Assembly: GCF_900589395.1 (NCBI RefSeq) | Contig: NZ_UUIS01000009.1 | Coordinates: 22,552 to 86,551, forward strand | Length of the DNA: 64,000 bases | DNA from: Pseudomonas viridiflava | Lineage (GTDB): Bacteria > Pseudomonadota > Gammaproteobacteria > Pseudomonadales > Pseudomonadaceae | Direction of reading: 5' to 3' | In this document: positions 35,225-43,523 of the stretch, piece after piece | How the letters are laid out: every line of letters begins with the position of its first letter | How positions within the stretch are numbered: the first letter of the stretch is position 1 | Notes under the pieces: generated by a model | The model's input: the letters and a program-made list of their open reading frames with translations, nothing else | Told to the model about the DNA's origin: nothing | Database searches by the model: none | Position numbers and translations under genes: made by a program

Positions 35225-38158
35225 ATGCCGCTGCAAACCGTGGACACTGCCGTAACGCCCTTGAGTGAGCGCTTCACTCTGGTTGTGATCAGCCATAACC
35301 GTAATGCTTTCCTGCGCCGCACGATGGAGTACTACCGTCATTTTGCGGGCAAGCTGGTGGTGCTGGACTCCTCGAACGAAGCCGACACGGCGTTGGTCGA
35401 GGATTATCCGGGCATCGACTATCACCACTTGGGGCACTTGTCGTATTTCGGTTTGCAGGAAAAGCTGGCGTACGGTTCATCGATCGTCACCACGCCTTAT
35501 ATGGCGTTTGCGGCTGATGATGATTTCATCGTGCACGGCGCGCTGAGCCAAAGTGTCGACTTTCTGGATGCCAATCCCGATTACGGCATGTGCCATGGGT
35601 ATGGTTTCATGTACCTGTGCCGCGCGACCGAGGTGCTGTATTACCGCCGTGATCTCAAGGTGCAGGAGGACTATGGCTCGGACAGTGCCGAGCAACGCGT
35701 AATGGCGTTCATGGGGCAGTACTTGCCACCCTTTTATGCGGTAACGCGCACTGCACTGCTGCAGGACTGGCACCAGTCGATGCCGGCGGATACAAGCTTC
35801 GAATGGCAGGAAATTGGCCACTCGTTCTATTTGTTGGCCCGTGCCAAGGCGCGAATCCTCGATGTTCCCTATATCGTCCGAGAGATCAATTATGGGGGGT
35901 CTGATCACAATACCAATGTACTGACGGTGTTGACTTTCCAGGATCCGAAATCTGTCGCTGAGCGCGATGCGTTTGCAGCGTTTCTGGCAGGTCTGCCGAC
36001 CGGGCTTGCCGTTCTTGAAAAAGATCAGGCCAAACAGGTCGCACTGGACAGTTTTGCAGCCATGGCCGACTGCCTTCTGAATAGTCGGTCGCTCAAGGCC
36101 ACGAGAATGTTTCGCTCCGAATGGTCGGCTGTCTCGTTTGAGCCCGTGCGTGCATTCGATCCGCAGCAGTTTGTTGAAATGCCGTTCTACAACAAACCGC
36201 TGTTCGACCAGTTGACCTCGATCGAGTTTCTCCTGCATACACAGCCGGCTGGACGCCAGCAACTGATCGAACTCGAAGGCGTTCTGGTCAGGCAACAAGC
36301 GCTTCTGCGTCAATACGCAGATGACACCTTTGAAACTGTCAGGGGCAGGTTGTGGCAGGCGATGTGCGTTTACCTGTTTAATCCCGCTGTTGCTCAAGCC
36401 TTGGTGCGCAAGCTGCAGACTTCTACAAGTGATGATTTTGTGCTGGAGAGGGAGCAGGCCCAGGCATGGCAGCAGCGTCTGTCCACCGTAGACATGGCAG
36501 ACCGTAAGGTGCTTCTGGATAGCACGCAATCAGGGCGTCTGATTGCATGGCTGGATGCCCGTGTGCCGGATGCTGCCCAAGTGGTTGCGGCCAACAAGTC
36601 GATCAAGCAGGGCGGTCAGCAATTCGAGATCCTGCTTCTGGATCTGGACAACGATGCAGCGGCGCTGCAAGCCACTTTCGACAGTCTGCTGGCCAGTAAC
36701 TTCAAAGCTTTTAAGGTGGTGGTGCTGACCGTAGGGGCGTTGCCAGCCGCTACGACGCGCAAGGATGTTGTGCATTTCGTCAAGGTTAATCCGGAGCGTT
36801 ATGTAGAGCGCCTCAATGAGCTTGCCGGCGACTCGAAAGCGGACTGGCTGATGGTGGCGCGCGTCGGCGATGAATTTACCGCCAGTGGCTTGCTGCGCGC
36901 CGCCTTGGAGCTGCAGGGGGCTGAAGGCTGTCGGGCGGTGGCGATGGATGAGGTTCATCGCCAGGAAGATGGTGCCCTGCGTGACGTCTTTCGCCCAGGC
37001 TTCAATCTGGACCTGTTGCTGGGGGCCCCTTTACTGATGTCACGGCACTGGCTGATCCATAAGAGCACGCTGCTGGAGGTCGGCGGGTTTGACCCCGAGT
37101 TTGATCAGGCGCTTGAGTTTGACCTGCTGCTACGCATCATTGAGCACGGAGGCATGGCAGGACTGGCGCACTTGGCCGAGCCTCTGCTTATCTGCACCGC
37201 ACCGGTACCTGAAAAAAACGACCAGCACGCCCGTACCCTGGCTCGCCATCTTGATATACGAGGCTATTCGGCGCAGGTGACTGCCTGCGATTCGGGGATC
37301 TTGCAGGTCGACTATCGGCATGCACAACGCCCGCTGGTCACCGTCCTGCTGCAAGGGCAGGACAACTTCGAGGCCTTGCAAGGGTGTCTGATCAGCGTCT
37401 TGCAACGCACCCGTTATCACCATCACGAGATCCTGATTGCTGACAATCACAGCCAGGATGCCAGGCTGCACGAATGGTTCGAGCAATTGGAAGCGAAAGG
37501 CGATCGCATCAGGGTGTTGCGCCTTGAGCGGCGAGTAAGCCAGGCGGCGTTGCTTAACCAGGCCAGCCAGCAAGCAAATGGCGAGTACCTGTTATTCCTG
37601 GCGCCTGACGCCCAAGTGGTCACCGCCAACTGGATCGAGACCTTGTTGAACCAGGCGCAGCGTCCGGAAGTGGGTGTGGTAGGCGCCAGGCTGGTCGACG
37701 AAAAAGGCACCTGTACCCAGGGTGGCCTGATTCTGGGGTTCGACCAGGGTATAGGCGCGGCCATGATCGGTGAGGGCAAGAATGCCAAGGGTTATATGCA
37801 GCGCCTGCAGTCTGAGCAAAACTGCACGGCGGTGTCCGGGACGTGCATGATGGTGCGCAAGGAGCTGTTCGAGGCAGTGGGCGGATTTGATGACGCCGTG
37901 TTTGGTGAGCACCTGGCGGCGGTGGACGTGTGCCTGAAACTGGATGCTGCCGGCTATCTTACCGTCTGGACACCCCATGCCCAGATACTGCATGACGGCG
38001 TGCTGCCAGCCGCCGAGCGTGAAATCGAAGCGTTGCGTGATCGCTGGCCTGTACCTATGCAGCATGATCGCGCCTATAATCCCAACCATCTTCACGCTGG
38101 CAAGGCATTTGCGCTGGGCGCACCGCAGCCTGTTGAATGGGATGAATTGTTGGCCTGA
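35225..38158 (+). CDS. Second large modular glycosyltransferase
   Basis: 977 residues, ATG after GGGGAAG. The N-terminal domain (about 15-260) has VVISHNRNAFLRRTMEYYRHF and the acidic site FAADDDFIV, like the TIGR00180 glycosyltransferase group. A middle part (about 470-640) has FRPGFNLDLLLGAPLLMSR. The C-terminal GT2-like domain (about 702-960) has EYLLFLAPDAQVVTANWI and QRPEVGVVGARLVD. The middle and C-terminal parts match the 1192-residue protein closely, so they share an ancestral core with different N-terminal domains. Ends the operon before a terminator. Confidence 0.8.
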   Translation: MPLQTVDTAVTPLSERFTLVVISHNRNAFLRRTMEYYRHFAGKLVVLDSSNEADTALVEDYPGIDYHHLGHLSYFGLQEKLAYGSSIVTTPYMAFAADDDFIVHGALSQSVDFLDANPDYGMCHGYGFMYLCRATEVLYYRRDLKVQEDYGSDSAEQRVMAFMGQYLPPFYAVTRTALLQDWHQSMPADTSFEWQEIGHSFYLLARAKARILDVPYIVREINYGGSDHNTNVLTVLTFQDPKSVAERDAFAAFLAGLPTGLAVLEKDQAKQVALDSFAAMADCLLNSRSLKATRMFRSEWSAVSFEPVRAFDPQQFVEMPFYNKPLFDQLTSIEFLLHTQPAGRQQLIELEGVLVRQQALLRQYADDTFETVRGRLWQAMCVYLFNPAVAQALVRKLQTSTSDDFVLEREQAQAWQQRLSTVDMADRKVLLDSTQSGRLIAWLDARVPDAAQVVAANKSIKQGGQQFEILLLDLDNDAAALQATFDSLLASNFKAFKVVVLTVGALPAATTRKDVVHFVKVNPERYVERLNELAGDSKADWLMVARVGDEFTASGLLRAALELQGAEGCRAVAMDEVHRQEDGALRDVFRPGFNLDLLLGAPLLMSRHWLIHKSTLLEVGGFDPEFDQALEFDLLLRIIEHGGMAGLAHLAEPLLICTAPVPEKNDQHARTLARHLDIRGYSAQVTACDSGILQVDYRHAQRPLVTVLLQGQDNFEALQGCLISVLQRTRYHHHEILIADNHSQDARLHEWFEQLEAKGDRIRVLRLERRVSQAALLNQASQQANGEYLLFLAPDAQVVTANWIETLLNQAQRPEVGVVGARLVDEKGTCTQGGLILGFDQGIGAAMIGEGKNAKGYMQRLQSEQNCTAVSGTCMMVRKELFEAVGGFDDAVFGEHLAAVDVCLKLDAAGYLTVWTPHAQILHDGVLPAAEREIEALRDRWPVPMQHDRAYNPNHLHAGKAFALGAPQPVEWDELLA

Positions 38159-38177
38159 CGCAGCACGGTTGCACCAA

Positions 38178-38210
38178 GGCCACGAGCAACCAGGTTGTTC
38201 GTGGCTTTTT
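38178..38210 (+). terminator. Terminator after the second large glycosyltransferase
   Basis: GCCACGA-G-CAAC-CAG-GTTG-T-TCGTGGC followed by TTTTT: a long, nearly perfect stem 20 bp after the stop codon. Confidence 0.9.
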
Positions 38211-38462
38211 AGTTTGTGCATCGAGTGAAAAGTGTCTGTCGGGTACCGCAAGCGGAGATCAGGCGTGACCTTCAGCTTGCGGCAAGCATCTTCACTGTAT
38301 TGTGTAAGGCAGGCCGGCCCCTGAAGTGAGAGTCGGCTCTGGCAAGCGCGCTCCTGAACGGAGCATGTGTACGTGCGCGCCGGGTTGTCGCAAGCCACCT
38401 TTTGAGTCACGCCTTTCGCGCATTGAAGGGCGTTGTTAACCGTTTACTACTGGGAAGCCACG
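38211..38462. other. Gap before the KAS III-like gene
   Basis: No coding frame of interest. It includes a GGCAAGCGCGCTCCTG segment resembling one arm of the palindrome near 58.0 kb, and presumably the promoter of the KAS III-like gene, which I could not identify. Confidence 0.4.
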
Positions 38463-39389
38463 ATGATTGGCATAAAAAGCATAGCGAGTTACGTGCCCAC
38501 CGAAGGCGTGGATAACTACGCGCAAGGTGCCAGGTTCGACAAGGATGAGGAATTCATCCTGGGCAAGATCGGCTCGACCTTTCTGCCGCGCAAGGATGCC
38601 GCACAGGAAACCTCCGACCTGTGTGTTGAAGCCGTGAATAAGCTACTGGCCAATAACCCTCAGTTATCGCGTGACAGCATCGATGTGTTGATCGTCGTCA
38701 CCCAGAATGGTGATGAAGAAGGCCTGCCGCACACGGCGGCCATCGTTCAGGACAAGCTGGGGCTGACCACCGCCGTGGCGGCCTTTGATATCTCGCTGGG
38801 TTGCTCGGGCTATGTATACGGCCTGTATGCGATCAAGGGCTTCATGGAGGCCACTGGCCTGAAGAACGGCATCCTGGTCACGGCGGATCCGTATTCCAAG
38901 ATTGTCGACCCCGACGACCGCAACACCACCATGCTGTTTGGCGATGCCGCTACAGCAACCTGGATGGGTCAAGACGCCGCCTGGTTACTGGGCAAAGCCA
39001 AATTCGGCACTGACGGCTCGGGTGCGCCGCACCTTAAAGTCAGTAATGGCGTGTTCTATATGAACGGCCGCCAGGTGTTTAACTTTGCCCTGCTCAAGGT
39101 GCCGGCGCACTTGCATGAGCTGTTGGCCGAGTCGGACCTGACACCGGATGACATCGATGCCTTCTGTATTCACCAGGGCAGTGCGGCCATCGTCGATGCC
39201 GTGGCTCGGCGCTTCGAGGACAAACCTGAAAAGTTCGTCAAGGACATGGTCGAGACCGGCAACACCGTGTCATCGAGCATTGCACTGCTGGTCGAGAAGC
39301 ATGTACTCGGATCTTCATGGCAGCGCGTGGCGCTCAGTGGTTTTGGCGTAGGTTTGTCGTGGGGTTCTGCAATCATTTACCGCGCCTGA
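38463..39389 (+). CDS. 3-oxoacyl-ACP synthase III (KAS III/FabH-like)
   Basis: 308 residues from the ATG at 38463 (GGGAAG upstream). Thiolase-fold KAS III with the active-site Cys in DISLGCSGYVYGLYAIKG (near residue 112), the His in FCIHQGSA and the Asn in ETGNTVSSSIALL, so the Cys-His-Asn set is complete. The HQGSA motif differs from the usual HQAN of housekeeping FabH. It lies alone between the sugar genes and fliC, as in several Pseudomonas flagellar clusters. A role in making an acyl group for a flagellar glycan is a guess. Confidence 0.88.
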   Translation: MIGIKSIASYVPTEGVDNYAQGARFDKDEEFILGKIGSTFLPRKDAAQETSDLCVEAVNKLLANNPQLSRDSIDVLIVVTQNGDEEGLPHTAAIVQDKLGLTTAVAAFDISLGCSGYVYGLYAIKGFMEATGLKNGILVTADPYSKIVDPDDRNTTMLFGDAATATWMGQDAAWLLGKAKFGTDGSGAPHLKVSNGVFYMNGRQVFNFALLKVPAHLHELLAESDLTPDDIDAFCIHQGSAAIVDAVARRFEDKPEKFVKDMVETGNTVSSSIALLVEKHVLGSSWQRVALSGFGVGLSWGSAIIYRA

Positions 39390-39407
39390 TCCCTGTCGAT
39401 GCCCAAG

Positions 39408-39433
39408 ACGCCCGGACCTGATCCGGGCGTTTT
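39408..39433 (+). terminator. Terminator after the KAS III-like gene
   Basis: ACGCCCGGA-CCTGA-TCCGGGCGT followed by TTT: a perfect 9-bp stem 18 bp after the stop. Nothing else is evident between here and the fliC promoter. Confidence 0.85.
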
Positions 39434-39601
39434 CAATCAGGCCGACCATTCGTCGCTGTGCAGTCATCATAATGTCGAGCGGTTCACGTTCAGCCATCCC
39501 GTACAGTCACCCTGACAGCCTTGGGTTCCTCGCTGAAGCTACGCTAACCTCTTGTTTTATCGGGGTTGGCACCGGGCCACTAAAAAAATTGAAAAAAAAC
39601 C

Positions 39602-39628
39602 TCAAGCAACGTGCCATGCCGACGATAA
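39602..39628 (+). promoter_or_regulatory. Sigma28 (FliA) promoter of fliC
   Basis: TCAAGCAA, 11 bases, GACGATAA. The -10 half matches GCCGATAA at 7 of 8 positions and the TCAA-N15 spacing is exact. About 80 bp upstream of the flagellin start, giving an untranslated leader of roughly 70 bases. Confidence 0.88.
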
Positions 39629-39707
39629 CTATTACGAAGGTTCTCTAGGCACACCCGGCGCTTGCAGGGGCCGGAAGCCACAGCAAACAAACCACGAGGA
39701 ATTCATC

Positions 39708-40559
39708 ATGGCTTTAACAGTAAACACCAACGTTGCCTCCCTGAACGTGCAAAAGAACCTGGGCCGTGCCTCTGACGCGCTGTCGACTTCCATGACCCGC
39801 CTGTCTTCCGGCCTGAAAATCAACAGCGCCAAAGACGACGCTGCCGGCCTGCAGATCGCAACCCGCATGACTTCGCAGATCCGTGGCCAGACCATGGCAA
39901 TTAAGAACGCGAACGACGGTATCTCCATCGCCCAGACCGCTGAAGGCGCGATGCAGGAACAAACCAACATTCTGCAGCGTATGCGTGAACTGGCTGTTCA
40001 GTCCCGCAACGACAACAACAGTGAAGCTGACCGTGACGCCCTGAACAAAGAGTTCGCGGCCATGTCCGACGAGCTGACCCGTATCGCCGAAAGTACCAAC
40101 CTGAACGGCAAGAACCTGCTGGACGGCTCGGCTGGCACCATGACCTTCCAGGTCGGTTCCAACTCCGGCACCAGCAACCAGATCACTCTGTCGCTGAGCG
40201 CTTCCTTTGTTGCTTCGTCGCTGGGTGTCAACTCCGACGCCATCGCGATCACAGGTGCGGCCAGTTCGGACGCCCAGGCCAGCTTTGAAGCTGCCATCGG
40301 TGCAATCGACTCGGCTCTGGATACCATCAACGCCGCGCGTGCTGACCTCGGTGCTGCCCAAAACCGCCTGACCAGCACCATTTCCAACTTGCAGAACATC
40401 AACGAAAACGCCACCGCTGCACTGGGTCGCGTACAAGACACCGACTTCGCTGCTGAAACCGCGCAGTTGACCAAGCAGCAGACTCTGCAGCAGGCGTCGA
40501 CTTCGGTTCTGGCCCAGGCCAACCAGCTGCCGTCCTCGGTTCTGAAACTGCTCCAGTAA
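39708..40559 (+). CDS. fliC: FliC flagellin (short form)
   Basis: 283 residues from the ATG at 39708 (CGAGGA upstream); the frame upstream covers the promoter leader. The N-terminal D0/D1 (MALTVNTNVASLNVQKNLGRA, LSSGLKINSAKDDAAGLQIA) and C-terminal D1/D0 (LGAAQNRLTSTISNLQNI, LTKQQTLQQASTSVLAQANQLPSSVLKLLQ) are complete. The variable centre is only about 70 residues, rich in Ser and Thr (for example VGSNSGTSNQITLSLSASFVASSLG), a likely O-glycan acceptor region for the adjacent glycosyltransferases. Size is like that of P. syringae and P. fluorescens flagellins. Confidence 0.97.
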   Translation: MALTVNTNVASLNVQKNLGRASDALSTSMTRLSSGLKINSAKDDAAGLQIATRMTSQIRGQTMAIKNANDGISIAQTAEGAMQEQTNILQRMRELAVQSRNDNNSEADRDALNKEFAAMSDELTRIAESTNLNGKNLLDGSAGTMTFQVGSNSGTSNQITLSLSASFVASSLGVNSDAIAITGAASSDAQASFEAAIGAIDSALDTINAARADLGAAQNRLTSTISNLQNINENATAALGRVQDTDFAAETAQLTKQQTLQQASTSVLAQANQLPSSVLKLLQ

Positions 40560-40576
40560 TTCTGGCATGAGCTTTG

Positions 40577-40612
40577 GCGAGGGGGTGCGGGTGCGTACTC
40601 TCTCGCTTTTTT
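40577..40612 (+). terminator. Probable terminator after fliC
   Basis: GCGAGGG ... CTCTCGC (7 pairs with one G-T) followed by TTTTTT, 17 bp after the fliC stop. The loop is long, so partial read-through into flaG is possible. Confidence 0.6.
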
Positions 40613-40632
40613 ACTTTCAGAGGTGACAACAC

Positions 40633-41007
40633 ATGGATATGGGCATCAGGTTGAACGTGTCTTATCCGGTCGCCAAACCGGTAAGCGAAACTGGCGTAGT
40701 CGACAAGACCAAGTCGGCCGACCCGGTCGCACCTGTGCGTGTCGTCGATGCCGCGCCGGAGGCCAAAGGCTCCGAGCAGCAAAGTGACAGCCAAGTGAAA
40801 GCGGCGGCCGCTGAAATCCAGGATTTCTTCCAGTCGGTCAAGCGAAATCTTGAGTTCTCGGTTGATGAGAGTTCTGGCAAAGTTGTGGTCAAAGTCATTG
40901 CGAGTGACTCAGGCGAGGTGGTTCGACAAATCCCTAACGAGGAAGTGTTGAAGTTGGCCGAAAGCTTGAGCGACGCAAGCAGTCTGTTGTTCAGTGCGAA
41001 AGCCTGA
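40633..41007 (+). CDS. flaG: FlaG family protein
   Basis: 124 residues with a polar N-terminus and the conserved C-terminal FlaG domain: LEFSVDESSGKVVVKVIASDSGEVVRQIPNEEVLKLAESL (about 73-112). Linked to filament length control in Pseudomonas and Vibrio. Lies between fliC and fliD with AGAGGTG before the ATG. Confidence 0.93.
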   Translation: MDMGIRLNVSYPVAKPVSETGVVDKTKSADPVAPVRVVDAAPEAKGSEQQSDSQVKAAAAEIQDFFQSVKRNLEFSVDESSGKVVVKVIASDSGEVVRQIPNEEVLKLAESLSDASSLLFSAKA

Positions 41008-41089
41008 TCACAGACACCCCCCATGTTGCTGGTTTTAATGCGCTCCATAAAAGCCTTGGAACCGGCAGCATTCAAGCAAGGAGATACCG

Positions 41090-42520
41090 ATGGCAAGTCC
41101 AATCTCAACGTCGACCGGGATCGGCTCGGGTCTTAAAATCACCGAGATCGTGACAGCGCTGGTGGATGCCGACAAGGCGGCCAAGCAGAAGCAGATCACG
41201 ACCAGCTCGTCTAAAAATACTGCCTCCCTGTCGGGTATCAGCCAGCTTAAATCGGCCCTCGCTGCGTTTGAGGCCACGCTGACCAACCTGGGCAGCACCA
41301 CCAGCCCGGCCTTTCAAGGCTATATGGCTAGCTCATCCAATGAATCACTGGTCAAGGCAACCGCCGACAATACGGCTGTGGGTGGTATCTATTCCATTGA
41401 AGTAAATAAATTGGCGACTGCCTCCAAGGTGGCCACTGTCGCACTGGATGCCAGCCAGGCGAGTGCTATTCCGAGTGGGGAGCTGACCATCACTCAAAAT
41501 GGCATTGATACGGTTGTAAAAATCGACGCCACGTCGACGTTGCAGCAAGTACGCGACAAGATCAATGCTGACATGCAGTTCAAGGGCGTCAGTGCCAACA
41601 TCATCAATGATGCCAATGGGTCGCGTTTGGTATTCAGTTCATCGAATACCGGCAAGGGGATGGATATCAGTGTCAAGGGCAACAGCAGCTTGGGTACATT
41701 GCTGGATATCGACGGTACCAAATTGATGAGTGCCAGCGGTACGCCAGCCAATCCAGGCGCTGGTGCTATCGTTGGGTTTGCCCAGGATGCCGAGTTCACG
41801 GTCGACGGCTTGTCCCTGACCAGCCCTAAGAACACCGTCGATAAAGCTATCACGGGTTTGACGTTGAACCTGGTTGCGGCTGAGCCGGGTAAAAAAACCA
41901 CCATTACTCTCGCGGCCAATAGCGACGGAATCAAAGCATCACTGCAGAGCTTTGTAGATTCCTACAACACGTTGGTCAAGCTGGTTGGAACGCTGACCAA
42001 AGGTTCGACGGCTGCCAATGGTGCGTACACGGCGGCGCCCCTGACGGGGGATTCAACGCCACGTAATATCCTTGCCACGATCCGTTCGCAGATTGCCACT
42101 TCTACCAGCACTTCCGGGCTCGGATCGCTGGCGCAGTTGGGCATCATGACGCAGCGCACTGATGGCACACTGGCGCTCGACAGCACGGTATTTGGTCAGG
42201 CCATGAGCGACAAGCAGTTGGGTGGCCAGATCCAGAGTCTGTTCACTGGCGATACCGGCTTGGTCACGCGTCTCAAGAAGTCGATTGAGCCGTTCACTGC
42301 GACGGACGGCATTCTGTCGCAAAAAGACACCAGCCTGAACAAGGTCAAGACCCGTCTTGCAAACGACCAGGAGGCGCTGGATCGTCGTGTTGAAACCCTG
42401 ACCTTGACCCTGACCAAGAAATACAACGCCATGGACCTGGTCGTAGCCCAGCTCAAGGCCACCGCCAGCAGCATCACCTCGATCTTCGATGCCATCAACG
42501 CACAGAAAAACGCGTCCTGA
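41090..42520 (+). CDS. fliD: FliD filament cap protein
   Basis: 476 residues. N-terminal STGIGSGLKITEIVTALVDADKAAKQKQI and the FliD repeats (LKSALAAFEATLTNLGS; YSIEVNKLATASKV). The C-terminal domain carries SIEPFTATDGILSQKDTSLNKVKTRLAND and a coiled end (ALDRRVETLTLTLTKKYNAMDLVVAQLKATASSI). Caps the filament and is exported by FliT. AAGGAGA precedes the ATG. Confidence 0.96.
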   Translation: MASPISTSTGIGSGLKITEIVTALVDADKAAKQKQITTSSSKNTASLSGISQLKSALAAFEATLTNLGSTTSPAFQGYMASSSNESLVKATADNTAVGGIYSIEVNKLATASKVATVALDASQASAIPSGELTITQNGIDTVVKIDATSTLQQVRDKINADMQFKGVSANIINDANGSRLVFSSSNTGKGMDISVKGNSSLGTLLDIDGTKLMSASGTPANPGAGAIVGFAQDAEFTVDGLSLTSPKNTVDKAITGLTLNLVAAEPGKKTTITLAANSDGIKASLQSFVDSYNTLVKLVGTLTKGSTAANGAYTAAPLTGDSTPRNILATIRSQIATSTSTSGLGSLAQLGIMTQRTDGTLALDSTVFGQAMSDKQLGGQIQSLFTGDTGLVTRLKKSIEPFTATDGILSQKDTSLNKVKTRLANDQEALDRRVETLTLTLTKKYNAMDLVVAQLKATASSITSIFDAINAQKNAS

Positions 42521-42543
42521 TCCAGACGCATGACCGTGTGACC

Positions 42544-42570
42544 AGAACCCGACCCCGTGTCGGGTTCTTG
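42544..42570 (+). terminator. Hairpin after fliD
   Basis: AGAACCCGAC-CCCGT-GTCGGGTTCT: perfect 10-bp stem, 23 bp after the fliD stop. The following TGCATTAAG gives only a weak T-run. It lies just before the fliS promoters. Confidence 0.6.
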
Positions 42571-42579
42571 CATTAAGCC

Positions 42580-42606
42580 TAAAGTTTTTCCATGGCACGT
42601 CGATAG
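42580..42606 (+). promoter_or_regulatory. Sigma28 promoter of fliS
   Basis: TAAAGTTT, 11 bases, GTCGATAG: 14 of 16 consensus positions with exact spacing. About 40 bp upstream of the fliS start. It overlaps a sigma54-type site. Confidence 0.75.
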
Positions 42607-42608
42607 CC
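42593..42608 (+). promoter_or_regulatory. Sigma54-like promoter of fliS, overlapping the sigma28 site
   Basis: TGGCAC-GTCGA-TAGCC: the -24 half is perfect and the GG-N10-GC spacing is right, but the -12 half differs at two positions (9 of 11 overall). Its predicted start lies downstream of the sigma28 one by several bases, still ahead of the ribosome site. Confidence 0.5.
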
Positions 42609-42646
42609 TGAGTATCCAGCGTACAGACTTGCCAAGAGGTCCCCCT

Positions 42647-43033
42647 ATGAATCCGATGTTAGCGTTGCGCCAATACCAGAAAGTCGGCTCCCAGGCTCAG
42701 ACGTCCGAAGCCAGCCCGCACCGTCTGGTGCAGATGTTGCTGGAAGGCGGCCTGGCCCGTATTGCCCAGGCCAAAGGTGCCATGGAGCGCCGCGATATCG
42801 CCGCCAAGGGTGTGCTGATCGGCAAGGCCATCGACATCATCGGCGGTCTGCGTGAAGGCCTGGATCTTGAAAACTACGGCAGCAATGCCCTGCGTAACCA
42901 GGACAACCTCTACGACTACATGCAAAAACGCCTGGCCCAAGCCAATGCCAGGAATGATGCCGTGATCCTCGATGAGGTTGCTGATCTGCTGATCACTGTC
43001 AAAGAAGGTTGGGACGCCATCGCGGCGGCCTGA
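42647..43033 (+). CDS. fliS: FliS flagellin chaperone
   Basis: 128 residues from the ATG at 42647 (AAGAGGT upstream). Four-helix chaperone with the pattern NPMLALRQYQKVG..., EASPHRLVQMLLEGGLARIAQAKGAMERRDIAAKGVLIGKAIDIIGGLREGLD and NDAVILDEVADLLITVKEGWDAI. Binds the flagellin C-terminus to prevent early polymerisation. Followed 29 bp later by the fliT-like gene. Confidence 0.95.
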   Translation: MNPMLALRQYQKVGSQAQTSEASPHRLVQMLLEGGLARIAQAKGAMERRDIAAKGVLIGKAIDIIGGLREGLDLENYGSNALRNQDNLYDYMQKRLAQANARNDAVILDEVADLLITVKEGWDAIAAA

Positions 43034-43062
43034 TCACTCACCGTTGCACGGAGAGCCTGCCC

Positions 43063-43356
43063 ATGAGCGCCACACAACGTATTGCACAAACCCGCCAGGC
43101 CTTGGTCGAGGCCTTGGCTGAGCGCGACTGGGAGGCCGTCGGCAGGCTGGACCTGGCGTGCCGGGAATGCATCGCGATGGTGACGTCCGAAGCGCCGGCC
43201 AATGAGCCTGACCTGCGTGACAACCTGGAAGAATTGCTCAACGTCTATCGGCAATTGATCGACGTGGCGACGGGCGAGCGGCAGGCCGTTGTCGAAGAAA
43301 TGTCGCAACTGCAGAAAGCCAAACAGGCTTCAAAAGTGTACGATCTGTTTGGCTGA
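43063..43356 (+). CDS. fliT: FliT-like export chaperone
   Basis: 97 residues, ATG at 43063 after GGAGAG. All-helical, with WEAVGRLDLACRECIAMV and NLEELLNVYRQLIDVATGERQAVVEEMSQLQKAKQASKVYDLF. The position after fliS and the size match FliT, which escorts FliD. Sequence conservation in this family is low, so the symbol rests partly on context. Confidence 0.82.
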   Translation: MSATQRIAQTRQALVEALAERDWEAVGRLDLACRECIAMVTSEAPANEPDLRDNLEELLNVYRQLIDVATGERQAVVEEMSQLQKAKQASKVYDLFG

Positions 43357-43390
43357 ATATTTCTTGTCCGACAAGAATCACGCCATAAAT

Positions 43391-43419
43391 TTGACTGTGT
43401 CCATTTTTTTGACTTAACT
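43391..43419 (+). promoter_or_regulatory. Possible sigma70 promoter of fleQ
   Basis: TTGACT, 17 bases, TTAACT in the 167-bp gap before fleQ. The -35 is good, the -10 is poor (3 of 6). A second TTGACT starts at 43409. fleQ of Pseudomonas is known to use a housekeeping sigma factor, and no sigma54 or sigma28 site is seen here. Confidence 0.3.
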
Positions 43420-43523
43420 AGTGATGTTTTCTGTTGTCTGGCGTCTGATCAGATGTAACGGCTTAGATGCCAAGCTGCCCACGACCGATGGGCGTACACG
43501 TTGACTAGGGAAGTTGCGATTGC

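Noticed and set aside
39552..39707. N-terminal extension of flagellin from an upstream ATG in the same frame
   Set aside because: The stretch covers the sigma28 promoter and leader. The conserved flagellin N-terminus begins at 39708.
40564..40579. TGGCAT-GAGCT-TTGGC just after fliC, a possible sigma54 promoter of flaG
   Set aside because: The essential GC of the -12 element is GG here, and the site overlaps the start of the terminator stem. Not listed as a promoter.
41008..41089. Search for a sigma54 or sigma28 promoter directly upstream of fliD
   Set aside because: No GG-N10-GC with acceptable flanks and no TAAA-N15-GCCGATAA match. fliD may be transcribed from flaG or from a site I cannot see.
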